From the NCBI GenBank assembly GCA_005888955.1, contig VBCS01000416.1, positions 1 through 5,828 of the forward strand: a stretch of DNA of 5,828 nucleotides, given 5' to 3'. The notes below the pieces were generated by a model. The model did no database searches. It was given only the letters and a program-made list of their open reading frames with translations, and was not told the DNA's origin. The position numbers and the translations under genes are program-made. This document shows, one piece after another, positions 1 through 5,828 of the stretch. Each line of letters opens with the position of its first letter. The first letter of the stretch is position 1. The stretch comes from Betaproteobacteria bacterium. Lineage in GTDB: Bacteria; Pseudomonadota; Gammaproteobacteria; Burkholderiales; Casimicrobiaceae.

Positions 1-2384
1 CTGTCATCGCGGTGATCGGTATCCTTCCCTACATCTCGCTGCAGTTGAAGGCGGTGTCGAACAGTTTCACGATCCTCGTGCAGTATCCGGAGATCGTCAT
101 GCCGGCCAAGGTCGGTGCGCTGTCGATCCGCCAGGATACGGCGCTGTGGGTGGCTTTGATCCTCGCCGCCTTTACGATCGCCTTCGGCACGCGTCATCTC
201 GACGCGGCCGAGCACCACCAGGGCATGGTGGCCGCAATCGCCTTCGAATCGCTGGTGAAGCTGCTCGCATTTCTCGCCGTAGGCGTGTTCGTGACTTTCG
301 GCATCTACGATGGCTTTGGCGACCTGTTCGGACGCGCCGCGGCTCAGCCGAAATTGCGGGCGATGCTGACTCCGCTCGAGGGCGTCGCCGGCGGCTATGC
401 GAACTGGGTCTGGCTCACGATCCTCTCGATGATGGCGATCATGTTCCTGCCGCGCCAGTTTCAGGTCGCGGTGATCGAGAACGTCGACGAGAAGCACATC
501 AACAAGGCGATCTGGCTGTTTCCGCTCTATATGCTTGCGATCAATGTGTTTGTGCTGCCGATCGCGTTCGGCGGCCTGCTGCGGTTTCCGGATGGCAGCG
601 TCGACGCCGATACCTTCGTGCTCACGCTGCCGATGGCCGAGAAACGCGAGTTTCTCGCGCTGCTCGTATTCATCGGCGGCCTGTCGGCCGCCACCGGCAT
701 GGTGATCGTCGAGACGATTGCGCTCTCCACGATGGTGTGCAACGACCTGGTGATGCCCGTGCTGCTGAGGCTCCGCCGGCTGCGGCTGAACGAGCGCCGC
801 GATCTCACCGGGCTGCTGCTCGGCATACGGCGCGGCGCCATCGTGCTCATTCTGTTGCTGGGCTACCTGTACTTCAAGCTGGCCGGCGAAGCCTATGCGC
901 TGGTGTCGATCGGCCTGATTTCGTTCGCCGCGGTCGCGCAATTCGCGCCGGCGATACTCGGGGGCATATTCTGGAAAGGCGGCACGCGCGCCGGAGCGCT
1001 GTCCGGGCTCTCCGCGGGCTTCGCCGTCTGGCTCTATACATTGCTCCTGCCGGCTCTGGCCCGCTCCGGGTGGCTGCCGATCAGTCTGCTCGATCAGGGC
1101 CCGTTCGGCATCGAGTTGCTCAAGCCGCTGCAGCTGTTCGGGCTCTCGGGGCTGGACCAGATCAGCCACGCGATGATCTGGAGCATGATCGCGAATATCG
1201 GTGCGTATGTGATCGGATCGCTCTCCGCTTCGCCGAGCGCCGACGAGCATCGACAGGCAAGCTTGTTCGTCGACGTGTTCAAGCAAACCGGCGAAGCGGG
1301 CGGCGCGCGCTTCTGGCGCGGCACGGCGTCTGCGCCCGACCTGTACAGCCTGCTCGCGCGATTTCTAGGGACGGCTACGGCAGATAGCGCGTTCCGCGAG
1401 TACTCAGGCGCCAAAGGCCTTGACTGGCCCGATGCGCGTCTGATCGCCGACGCAGAGCTGGTGCACTACGTCGAAGTCCAGCTCGCCGGAGCGATCGGCG
1501 CCGCCTCCGCGCGCGTCATGGTGGCTTCGGTAGTCAAGGAAGAAGCGCTTACGATAGACGAGGTGCGCGATATTCTCGACGAGGCGTCGCAGGTGGTCGT
1601 CTATAGTCATAAGCTCGAGCAGAAGTCGCGCGAACTGGAGGCGGCGACCGCAGAGTTGCGCGAGGCCAACAAGCGGCTCACCGAGCTCGATCGGCTCAAA
1701 GACGATTTCGTCTCGACGGTGACGCACGAACTACGCACGCCGCTCACCTCGATCCGGGCGTTCACCGAGATTCTGCTTGACGACCCCGAGGTGGATACCG
1801 AGCAGCGCAAGAAGTTCCTCGGTATCATCACCAAGGAGGCCGAGCGCCTCACGCGGCTCATCAACCAGGTTCTCGACCTGGCCAAGATCGAGTCGGGCAA
1901 GGCCGATTGGGTCGAATCGCGCGTCGACATGAAGGAGGTCATCTCCGACACGCTCGCCGCCATGGACCAGCTGTTCAGGGAGAAGAATATCAAAATCGAG
2001 GCGCGGCTCCCCGAGAAGGTTTCCACGGTGACCGTCGACCTCGACCGTATGATCCAGGTCATGCTCAATCTGCTGTCGAACGCGGTCAAGTTTTGCGACA
2101 GTGCGAACGGCTGGATCGAGGTCGCGCTCTCCGAACGCGACGGCGGCATCAGGGTCGACGTACGCGACAACGGTAGGGGCATCAGCCTGGAGGACCACGA
2201 GGCTGTATTCAGCAAGTTCCATCAGGTGGGCGACACGCTGACCGACAAGCCGCACGGCAGCGGCCTCGGCTTGCATATCAGCCGCCAGATCGTCGAGCAT
2301 TTCGGCGGCCGGATGTGGGTGGAAAGCACCCTCGGCAGCGGCGCGCGCTTTTCGTTCACCCTGCCGACCGGAGCCGGAGCGTGA
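1..2384 (+). CDS. SSS symporter-domain sensor histidine kinase (CbrA/CrbS-like), 5'-truncated by window edge
   Basis: Inner-membrane sensor kinase fusing a sodium/solute symporter (SSS) domain to a histidine kinase. The reading frame is open from base 3 and already within a membrane helix (VIAVIGILPYISLQLKA), so the true start and probably the first 100 or so residues lie upstream; the GTG at 12 is internal. Numbering from that codon, about nine or ten hydrophobic segments lie in residues 1-405. The SSS-type stretch GGLSAATGMVIVETIALST (222-240) is typical of CbrA-like proteins. Residues about 440-535 resemble the STAC linker. A charged coiled coil (about 533-565) leads to HisKA with phospho-acceptor H572 (THELRTPLTS). 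The ATPase domain has an N-box (N686, N690), G1 box DNGRGI (719-724), F-box FSKFHQV (733-739) and G2 box GSGLGL (749-754), so the kinase core is complete. No PAS domain and no fused receiver are visible. It overlaps the downstream response regulator by 4 bases. Known relatives respond to nutrients such as histidine or acetate; the ligand here is unknown. Confidence 0.95.
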   Translation, partial: VIAVIGILPYISLQLKAVSNSFTILVQYPEIVMPAKVGALSIRQDTALWVALILAAFTIAFGTRHLDAAEHHQGMVAAIAFESLVKLLAFLAVGVFVTFGIYDGFGDLFGRAAAQPKLRAMLTPLEGVAGGYANWVWLTILSMMAIMFLPRQFQVAVIENVDEKHINKAIWLFPLYMLAINVFVLPIAFGGLLRFPDGSVDADTFVLTLPMAEKREFLALLVFIGGLSAATGMVIVETIALSTMVCNDLVMPVLLRLRRLRLNERRDLTGLLLGIRRGAIVLILLLGYLYFKLAGEAYALVSIGLISFAAVAQFAPAILGGIFWKGGTRAGALSGLSAGFAVWLYTLLLPALARSGWLPISLLDQGPFGIELLKPLQLFGLSGLDQISHAMIWSMIANIGAYVIGSLSASPSADEHRQASLFVDVFKQTGEAGGARFWRGTASAPDLYSLLARFLGTATADSAFREYSGAKGLDWPDARLIADAELVHYVEVQLAGAIGAASARVMVASVVKEEALTIDEVRDILDEASQVVVYSHKLEQKSRELEAATAELREANKRLTELDRLKDDFVSTVTHELRTPLTSIRAFTEILLDDPEVDTEQRKKFLGIITKEAERLTRLINQVLDLAKIESGKADWVESRVDMKEVISDTLAAMDQLFREKNIKIEARLPEKVSTVTVDLDRMIQVMLNLLSNAVKFCDSANGWIEVALSERDGGIRVDVRDNGRGISLEDHEAVFSKFHQVGDTLTDKPHGSGLGLHISRQIVEHFGGRMWVESTLGSGARFSFTLPTGAGA

Positions 2385-2767
2385 GCAAGAAAATCCTGAT
2401 CGCCGACGACGAACCGAATATTGTTGCGGCGTTGGAGTTTCTCCTGCAGCGCAGCGGATACGAAGTGCACGTCGCGCGCAATGGCGACGAGGCGCTCAAG
2501 CTCGTCGAGGCGACTCATCCCGATCTCGTGCTGCTCGACGTGATGATGCCGCAGAAGAGCGGCTACGAAGTGTGCATGCGCATACGCGAGCGCGCCGACT
2601 GGCGGCATATCAAGATCATCATGCTGTCAGCCAAGGGCCGCGACGCGGAGGTCAGCAAGGGGTTGTCGATGGGCGCCGACATCTATGTCACCAAACCGTT
2701 CTCGACGCGCGAGCTGATGGACAGGATAAGGGACTTGCTGGGCCAAAGTACCGCGGGCCCGGCATGA
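2381..2767 (+). CDS. Single-domain (CheY-like) response regulator, partner of the symporter-kinase
   Basis: A 128-residue receiver domain that would accept phosphate from the upstream kinase. All receiver signatures are present: acidic pocket D9-D10, phospho-acceptor D53 in VLLDVMMP, switch residue S83, and K105-P106 in the final loop (VTKPF). The protein ends about 20 residues after K105, so there is no DNA-binding, enzymatic or RNA-binding output domain. The start is the GTG at 2381, whose last two bases form part of the kinase stop codon (GTGA overlap). GGAG at 2376-2379 is very close to it, and another GGAG at 2370-2373 has better spacing. An open frame continues upstream to 2315 but lies inside the kinase's last domain and does not resemble a receiver. 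The overlap implies translational coupling and roughly matched expression. It probably acts by protein contact, as a relay to a phosphotransfer protein or as a phosphate sink; which is unknown. Confidence 0.94.
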   Translation: MSKKILIADDEPNIVAALEFLLQRSGYEVHVARNGDEALKLVEATHPDLVLLDVMMPQKSGYEVCMRIRERADWRHIKIIMLSAKGRDAEVSKGLSMGADIYVTKPFSTRELMDRIRDLLGQSTAGPA

Positions 2768-2770
2768 GGC

Positions 2771-2799
2771 GTATTACCGCATCGGCGCTTGGGTAATGC
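2771..2799 (+). repeat. Inverted repeat just after the response regulator stop
   Basis: The arms GTATTACC (2771-2778) and GGTAATGC (2792-2799) pair over 8 bp with one G-U wobble, around a 13-nt loop. It begins four bases after the response regulator stop. No T run follows, so it is not a canonical intrinsic terminator. It could be a weak processing or stabilising hairpin, an operator half of the downstream gene, or chance. Confidence 0.4.
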
Positions 2800-2834
2800 A
2801 ATTCATGCTATGAGCATAGGTTGTTGCATCGCAA
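2796..2834. promoter_or_regulatory. Nested short dyads upstream of the MHS transporter; candidate operator
   Basis: A relatively AT-rich patch contains three overlapping dyads. ATGCAA (2796-2801) is complementary to TTGCAT (2824-2829). Inside it sits ATGCT-ATG-AGCAT (2805-2817), a perfect 5-bp dyad. TTGC-ATC-GCAA (2824-2834) adds a third. They lie in the 226-bp gap between the response regulator and the transporter, upstream of a candidate -10 element. This could be a regulator binding region. No known operator consensus is recognised, and short dyads arise by chance, so the call is tentative. Confidence 0.3.
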
Positions 2835-2868
2835 TATTCGCCGGTGTAAGTTTCATGTAAGGGAGGGC

Positions 2869-2877
2869 TGGGATACT
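2869..2877 (+). promoter_or_regulatory. Candidate extended -10 promoter for the MHS transporter
   Basis: TG-G-GATACT (2869-2877) matches the extended -10 form TGnTATAAT at the TG and at four of six hexamer bases. No good -35 hexamer lies 16-18 bp upstream. Transcription would start near 2884, giving a leader of about 110 nt. It would make the transporter a unit separate from the kinase operon, but read-through from the operon remains possible because no strong terminator follows the response regulator. Confidence 0.3.
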
Positions 2878-2982
2878 ATTGGCTCGCGCAGGGTTGGGAG
2901 CAGGCGCTTGTGTGCGCGGCGACCGCGGAATTCAAGGCTTTGCCGCTGCCGCATTATCAGACGCACCCGTTAGACAAACCGA

Positions 2983-2988
2983 GGGAGG
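2983..2988 (+). promoter_or_regulatory. Strong Shine-Dalgarno that fixes the transporter start at 2994
   Basis: GGGAGG ends five bases before the ATG at 2994. This decides the start against an in-frame GTG at 2910, which has no comparable ribosome binding site and would add 28 residues not expected in this family. Confidence 0.85.
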
Positions 2989-2993
2989 CAACG

Positions 2994-4631
2994 ATGGCGG
3001 AGGTCAAGAGGGGACTCCTGGAAGAGGAGTCGATCAAGAGCATAGGCACCGAAGAGAGGAAGGTGATCTTCGCCTCCTCGCTCGGTACCGTATTCGAGTG
3101 GTACGACTTCTATCTTTATGCGACTCTGGCGCCGTTCTTCGCGGCCTTGTTCTTCCCTTCGGGGAACGATACCGCGGCGCTCCTTTCGGCGTTCGCGACC
3201 TATGCCGCAGGCTTCCTGGTGCGGCCTTTCGGTGCCATCGTGTTCGGGCGGATCGGCGATCTGGTGGGACGCAAGTACACCTTCCTGGTCACGATCGTAT
3301 TCATGGGCGGAGCCACGTTCCTGGTCGGCCTGCTGCCCACGTTCCAGACCATCGGCTGGGCGGCGCCGGTATTGCTGGTGACGCTGCGCCTCGTGCAGGG
3401 CCTGGCGCTGGGCGGCGAATACGGCGGGGCGGCCACCTACGTCGCCGAGCACGCGCCACAGGGGAAGCGCGGCTACGACACGAGCTGGATCCAGACGACC
3501 GCGACCTTGGGATTCTTCCTGGCGCTGCTGGTGATCGGCGTCGCGCGCGGTTACATGGATGCTAAGGCGTTTGCCGAATGGGGCTGGCGGATTCCGTTCT
3601 GGCTCTCGCTCATCCTGCTCGTGTTTTCCGTTTATATCCGGCTCAAGCTGCATGAGTCGCCGATATTCCAGAAGATGAAGGCCGAGGGCAAAGGCTCCAA
3701 ATCTCCCCTCACCGACAGCTTCTTCAAGTATCCCAACAACAAGTTCGTGCTGCTCGCGCTGCTCGGCGCCACTGCCGGTCAGGGTGTCGTGTGGTACACG
3801 GGGCAGTTCTACGCCCTGTTCTTCCTCATCATCACATTGAAGCTGGATTACGTATCGGCATACACCCTGATCGGAATTTCGCTGCTGATCGGCACGCCAT
3901 TCTTCATTTTCTTCGGCTGGCTCTCCGACAAGATCGGGCGGCTGAAGATCATCCTGACGGGCTGTCTGATCGCAGCGGTCACATACTTCCCGCTGTTCCA
4001 GGGGCTCACGCATTACGTCAACCCGGCACTCGAGGAATACTCGGCGAAGACACCGATCACAGTCGCGGCGACCGAGTGCCAGTTCCACATCTTCGTCGGG
4101 CCATGGAGCACGTTCACCGATTGCGACCGGACCAAGGATTTTCTGACCAAACAGGGCTTATCGTTCAAGTCGGTGCCGGCGGAGCCGGGCAAACCCGTAG
4201 TCACCACGGTCGGCACGACCAGAATCGAAGGCTGGGACCAGAAGAAGCTCGAAGCCACGCTCAAGGAGACCGGTTACAAGAGCGGCGCCGACAAGACCCA
4301 GGTCAACTGGTTCATGACCGAGGTGATTCTGGTCATCATGGTGATCTACGTGACCATGGTATACGGCCCGATTGCGGCCTTCCTTGTGGAGCTGTTCCCG
4401 ACCCAGATTCGCTATACGTCGATGTCGCTGCCGTACCACATCGGCAACGGCTGGTTCGGCGGGATGTTGCCGCTGACCGCGACGGCGATGGTGGCCGCGA
4501 CCGGGGACATCTATTACGGTCTGTGGTACCCGATCGTCGTCTCGATCATGACGGTGATCATCGGTGCGATCTTCCTCACCGAGACCAAGAACCGCGACAT
4601 TCGCACTTACGACCACAGCATGCTGCCCTGA
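2994..4631 (+). CDS. MHS-family MFS transporter (metabolite:H+ symporter) with large periplasmic insertion
   Basis: A 545-residue inner-membrane secondary transporter of the metabolite:H+ symporter branch of the major facilitator superfamily (relatives include ProP, KgtP, ShiA and citrate carriers). Signatures: GTVFEWYDFYLY at the start of TM1 (31-42), motif A GRIGDLVGRK (85-94) in loop 2-3, RLVQGLALGGEYGG (132-145) in TM4, a second motif A GWLSDKIGR (308-316) in loop 8-9, and ELFPTQIRYTSMSLPYHIGN (466-485) after TM10. Twelve helices can be placed. Loop 9-10, predicted periplasmic, is enlarged to about 100 residues (about 339-440) and carries C362 and C377; as I recall, this insert also occurs in other long MHS proteins and accounts for the length above the usual 430 or so. 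Start chosen from GGGAGG five bases upstream. It follows the two-component genes after 226 bp and ends before a strong terminator. The substrate, probably an organic acid, amino acid or other small osmolyte-like metabolite, cannot be read from sequence. Confidence 0.95.
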   Translation: MAEVKRGLLEEESIKSIGTEERKVIFASSLGTVFEWYDFYLYATLAPFFAALFFPSGNDTAALLSAFATYAAGFLVRPFGAIVFGRIGDLVGRKYTFLVTIVFMGGATFLVGLLPTFQTIGWAAPVLLVTLRLVQGLALGGEYGGAATYVAEHAPQGKRGYDTSWIQTTATLGFFLALLVIGVARGYMDAKAFAEWGWRIPFWLSLILLVFSVYIRLKLHESPIFQKMKAEGKGSKSPLTDSFFKYPNNKFVLLALLGATAGQGVVWYTGQFYALFFLIITLKLDYVSAYTLIGISLLIGTPFFIFFGWLSDKIGRLKIILTGCLIAAVTYFPLFQGLTHYVNPALEEYSAKTPITVAATECQFHIFVGPWSTFTDCDRTKDFLTKQGLSFKSVPAEPGKPVVTTVGTTRIEGWDQKKLEATLKETGYKSGADKTQVNWFMTEVILVIMVIYVTMVYGPIAAFLVELFPTQIRYTSMSLPYHIGNGWFGGMLPLTATAMVAATGDIYYGLWYPIVVSIMTVIIGAIFLTETKNRDIRTYDHSMLP

Positions 4632-4664
4632 GTCCGAGAAGGGTAGCCCGCACTCTTCGGCAGC

Positions 4665-4696
4665 AACAGGCCCGCCTCTAAGGCGGGCCTGTTTTT
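4665..4696 (+). terminator. Rho-independent terminator of the MHS transporter
   Basis: A perfect 13-bp stem (4665-4677 paired with 4681-4693; GC core GGCCCGCC/GGCGGGCC), a 3-nt loop CTA, and TTTTT at 4692-4696 form a canonical intrinsic terminator 33 bases after the transporter stop. Read from the other strand, the stem is followed only by GCTGCC, so it would be a weak terminator for the convergent GST gene. Confidence 0.93.
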
Positions 4697-4698
4697 CC

Positions 4699-4718
4699 CT
4701 GCGCTGCGCGGGGCGCAG
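4699..4718. repeat. Small GC-rich hairpin between the convergent genes
   Basis: CTGCGC (4704-4709) and GCGCAG (4713-4718) form a perfect 6-bp dyad around GGG; a second CTGCGC at 4699-4704 can pair with the same right arm. It lies 27 bases beyond the GST stop on the minus strand. No T run follows on that strand, so it is at most a helper or 3'-end stabilising structure. Confidence 0.35.
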
Positions 4719-4744
4719 TCAGTTACCCGATCGCGTGCAGCCGA

Positions 4745-5356
4745 TCAGGGCGTGGGCGGTATGGTCTCGGCGAAGGAGGAGCGCTTCGCGAGCTTTTCGG
4801 CGAGCTTGACGAGATTCGGATACGCTGCGCGCCAGTCGATGGCCGCGTGGCGCAGATCGAGATAGGCGAGCGCGCATCCGGTGGCGATGTCGGCGAGTGA
4901 ATACGCCTCACCATTGCACCATGCTCTTTCGCCGAGCTCGTTGCCGAGCTCTTTCAGTCCCAGGTCGATTTTGCCGCGCTGGCGGTCGAGCCAATCCTTG
5001 TCTTGCTGCCGGGCCGGGCGCTTGCCTTCGAGAACGATCGCTACCGCGGCATCGCAGACGCCGTCCGCCAGAGCTTCCCAGCGCTTGACGACGATGCGTT
5101 GCCGGTTCGGCTCGGGAATGAGCCGGGACACGGGGCTCACGGTGTCGAGATATTCGACGATGACGCGAGAATCGAACAGCGTGGTGCCGTCGTCGAGCAC
5201 GAGCACCGGCACCTTGCCCAACGGATTGTAGTTCGGAACGGTCGTCTGTGCTGCCCAGGGCGATTCTTCGACGAAGTCGCATTCGATCTTTTTCTCCGCC
5301 AGCGCGATCCGCACTTTGCGGGCGTAGGGACTGGTGTACGAGGCGATTAGCTTCAT
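4745..5356 (-). CDS. yibF: YibF-like glutathione S-transferase
   Basis: A 203-residue cytosolic glutathione S-transferase family protein. Residues 1 to about 78 are the thioredoxin-fold GST_N domain: KLIASYTSPYARKVRIALAEK (from residue 2) with the likely glutathione-contacting S9, NPLGKVPVL with cis-proline P50, and D62-S63, which bind the glutathione gamma-glutamyl group. Residues about 85-200 are the helical GST_C domain, with EALADGVCDA (94-103), RPARQQ (113-118) and the capping motif SLADIA (153-158). From memory the whole chain aligns end to end with E. coli YibF (NPLGKVPVLV, EALADG, RPAxQQ, PxLVKL, SFxxTxPP), including length. The chosen start is the ATG at 5356, where the family begins; an in-frame TTG at 5368 would add four residues. 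Neither has a clear Shine-Dalgarno. It is convergent with the transporter and divergent from purB. Its physiological substrate is unknown, and detoxification or redox roles are only family inference. Confidence 0.95.
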   Translation of the reverse strand: MKLIASYTSPYARKVRIALAEKKIECDFVEESPWAAQTTVPNYNPLGKVPVLVLDDGTTLFDSRVIVEYLDTVSPVSRLIPEPNRQRIVVKRWEALADGVCDAAVAIVLEGKRPARQQDKDWLDRQRGKIDLGLKELGNELGERAWCNGEAYSLADIATGCALAYLDLRHAAIDWRAAYPNLVKLAEKLAKRSSFAETIPPTP

Positions 5357-5406
5357 GAGCGGAGGCAAAGGGCAGATCGTGAGACGGAGCCGCTGCTGCG
5401 ACAGAA

Positions 5407-5415
5407 ATTATAGCA
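5407..5415 (-). promoter_or_regulatory. Extended -10 promoter of the GST gene
   Basis: Read on the minus strand, TG-C-TATAAT spans 5415 to 5407: a perfect -10 hexamer with the extended TGn. No recognisable -35 hexamer lies 16-18 bp upstream, as is usual for extended -10 promoters. Transcription would start near 5400, leaving a leader of about 43 nt before the ATG at 5356. Confidence 0.65.
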
Positions 5416-5448
5416 TCGGCCTCCGGGTTCTCCGGCTGGACCTCGCGG

Positions 5449-5463
5449 CGTGCGACGCGCACG
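5449..5463. repeat. GC-rich dyad between the divergent promoters
   Basis: CGTGCG (5449-5454) and CGCACG (5458-5463) are perfect inverted copies around ACG. They lie between the two oppositely directed -10 elements. A wider dyad, CGCGGC (5444-5449) with GCCGCG (5473-5478), encloses them. This could be a shared operator, but in DNA this GC-rich such dyads are common by chance. Confidence 0.3.
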
Positions 5464-5521
5464 ATGCGCCGAGCCGCGTATCGGTCAAGGCGATTCGCAC
5501 TGCGGATCGCGCGATTCCTTG

Positions 5522-5530
5522 TGCTAAACT
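5522..5530 (+). promoter_or_regulatory. Candidate extended -10 promoter of purB
   Basis: TG-C-TAAACT (5522-5530) matches the extended -10 at TG and four of six hexamer bases. The hexamer 17 bp upstream (GCGGAT at 5502-5507) is a poor -35. Transcription would start about 5537, only some 17 nt before the purB ATG, consistent with a short leader. No PurR-type operator was recognised. Confidence 0.45.
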
Positions 5531-5553
5531 GCACTCGCTCCGCGTGCAACTTC

Positions 5554-5828
5554 ATGTCGAACGCCGACGCGCCTCTTTCGCTTTCCGTGCTCACGGCGCT
5601 CAGCCCGCTGGACGGGCGCTACCGCAACAAGCTGGCCCGGCTCGCGGAGCATTTCAGCGAGTATGGCCTGATCCGGCATCGCGTGCGCGTCGAGCTCACC
5701 TGGCTCCAGGCGCTCGCGGACGAAGGCGGCGTGGCCGAGGTACCGCCGTTCTCCGCGTCGGCGCGGGCGTTGCTCGCCGCGGCCTGCAAGGACTTCTCTG
5801 TTGCCGACGCCGAGCGGGTCAAGACGAT
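5554..5828 (+). CDS. purB: Adenylosuccinate lyase PurB, N-terminal part (runs off window)
   Basis: The first 91 residues of adenylosuccinate lyase, the cytosolic enzyme that releases fumarate from SAICAR and from adenylosuccinate in purine synthesis. The frame is open to the window end. The signature LTALSPLDGRY (13-23) contains R22-Y23, which in the family contact the substrate phosphate. It is followed by FSEYGLIRHRVRVELTWLQAL (34-54), EVPPF (62-66) and FSVADAERVKT (81-91). These match the N-terminus of E. coli PurB (SPVDGRY, FSEYGLLKFRVQVEVRWLQ) with about seven extra residues in front. About 365 residues, including both catalytic loops, are missing beyond the edge. The ATG at 5554 is chosen by fit to the family; an in-frame GTG at 5521 would overlap the candidate -10. 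There is no clear Shine-Dalgarno. It is divergent from the GST gene, an arrangement I associate with betaproteobacteria. Confidence 0.95.
   Translation, partial: MSNADAPLSLSVLTALSPLDGRYRNKLARLAEHFSEYGLIRHRVRVELTWLQALADEGGVAEVPPFSASARALLAAACKDFSVADAERVKT

Noticed and set aside
12..14. GTG as the true start of the symporter-kinase
   Set aside because: The frame is open upstream to the window edge, no ribosome binding site precedes it, and it falls in the middle of a membrane helix; SSS domains have several more helices before this point.
146..1387. 413-codon + strand open frame inside the symporter-kinase gene
   Set aside because: The translation is dominated by Arg, Ala, His and Asp with no domain, as expected from the shifted frame of a GC-rich gene; the other frame has clear SSS and kinase motifs.
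1607..2300. Two minus-strand open frames (ends 2215 and 2300) opposite the kinase domain
   Set aside because: They lie entirely antisense to the HisKA/ATPase region, have low-complexity Ser- or Leu/Asp-rich content, and overlap each other in different frames.
2811..2830. Sigma-54 (-24/-12) promoter ending in TTGCA upstream of the transporter
   Set aside because: The TTGCA is present at 2824-2828 but the GG of the -24 element is absent at the required 10-bp spacing.
2910..2993. Upstream GTG start adding 28 residues to the MHS transporter
   Set aside because: There is no good ribosome binding site, while GGGAGG sits five bases before the ATG at 2994 and MAEVKRG fits a short cytoplasmic N-terminus.
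2970..4088. 372-codon minus-strand open frame opposite the MHS transporter
   Set aside because: It is rich in E, Q and R with no motif or hydrophobic pattern; it is the antisense shadow of a gene whose plus-strand product is unmistakable.
3791..4681. 296-codon + strand open frame in the second half of the transporter gene
   Set aside because: It is a frame-shifted shadow, rich in H, R, D and G without motifs, and it runs into the terminator stem.
4908..5594. 228-codon minus-strand open frame overlapping the GST gene and purB start
   Set aside because: It is out of frame with the clear GST product, is Arg/Ala-rich with no motif, and would cross both promoters and the purB start.

Overview
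This GC-rich window (dense long ORFs on both strands, few AT-rich stretches) looks like the chromosome of a proteobacterium, most likely a betaproteobacterium. The protein families point that way: a CbrA/CrbS-type symporter-kinase, an MHS-family transporter, a YibF-like glutathione S-transferase and a beta/gamma-type PurB. The taxonomic call is inference; no rRNA or other marker is present.

Left part (1-2767, + strand): the 3' part of a large gene fuses a sodium/solute symporter (SSS) membrane domain, through a STAC-like linker and a coiled coil, to a complete histidine-kinase core. Its stop codon overlaps by 4 bases the GTG start of a stand-alone CheY-like response regulator with no output domain. 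The two are almost certainly translationally coupled and form one two-component system.

Middle (2768-4700, + strand): a 226-bp gap without a gene, carrying several short inverted repeats and a weak candidate promoter, precedes a complete 12-TM MHS-family (metabolite:H+ symporter) transporter. This has an unusually large periplasmic loop of about 100 residues between TM9 and TM10 with two cysteines. A textbook intrinsic terminator (13-bp stem, 3-nt loop, T run) follows. The transporter is a plausible target of the two-component system, but nothing in the sequence proves it.

Right part (4745-5828): a YibF-like glutathione S-transferase on the minus strand, convergent with the transporter, is divergent from the 5' end of purB (adenylosuccinate lyase), which runs off the window. 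The 197-bp divergent region holds an extended -10 promoter for each gene (a perfect TATAAT for the GST) and a GC-rich dyad between them.

All genes fit known families; I see no mobile element, CRISPR array, tRNA or rRNA. The most interesting unit is the symporter-kinase, its orphan-type receiver and the adjacent transporter: a transporter-like sensor next to a separate transporter, with no obvious output protein.
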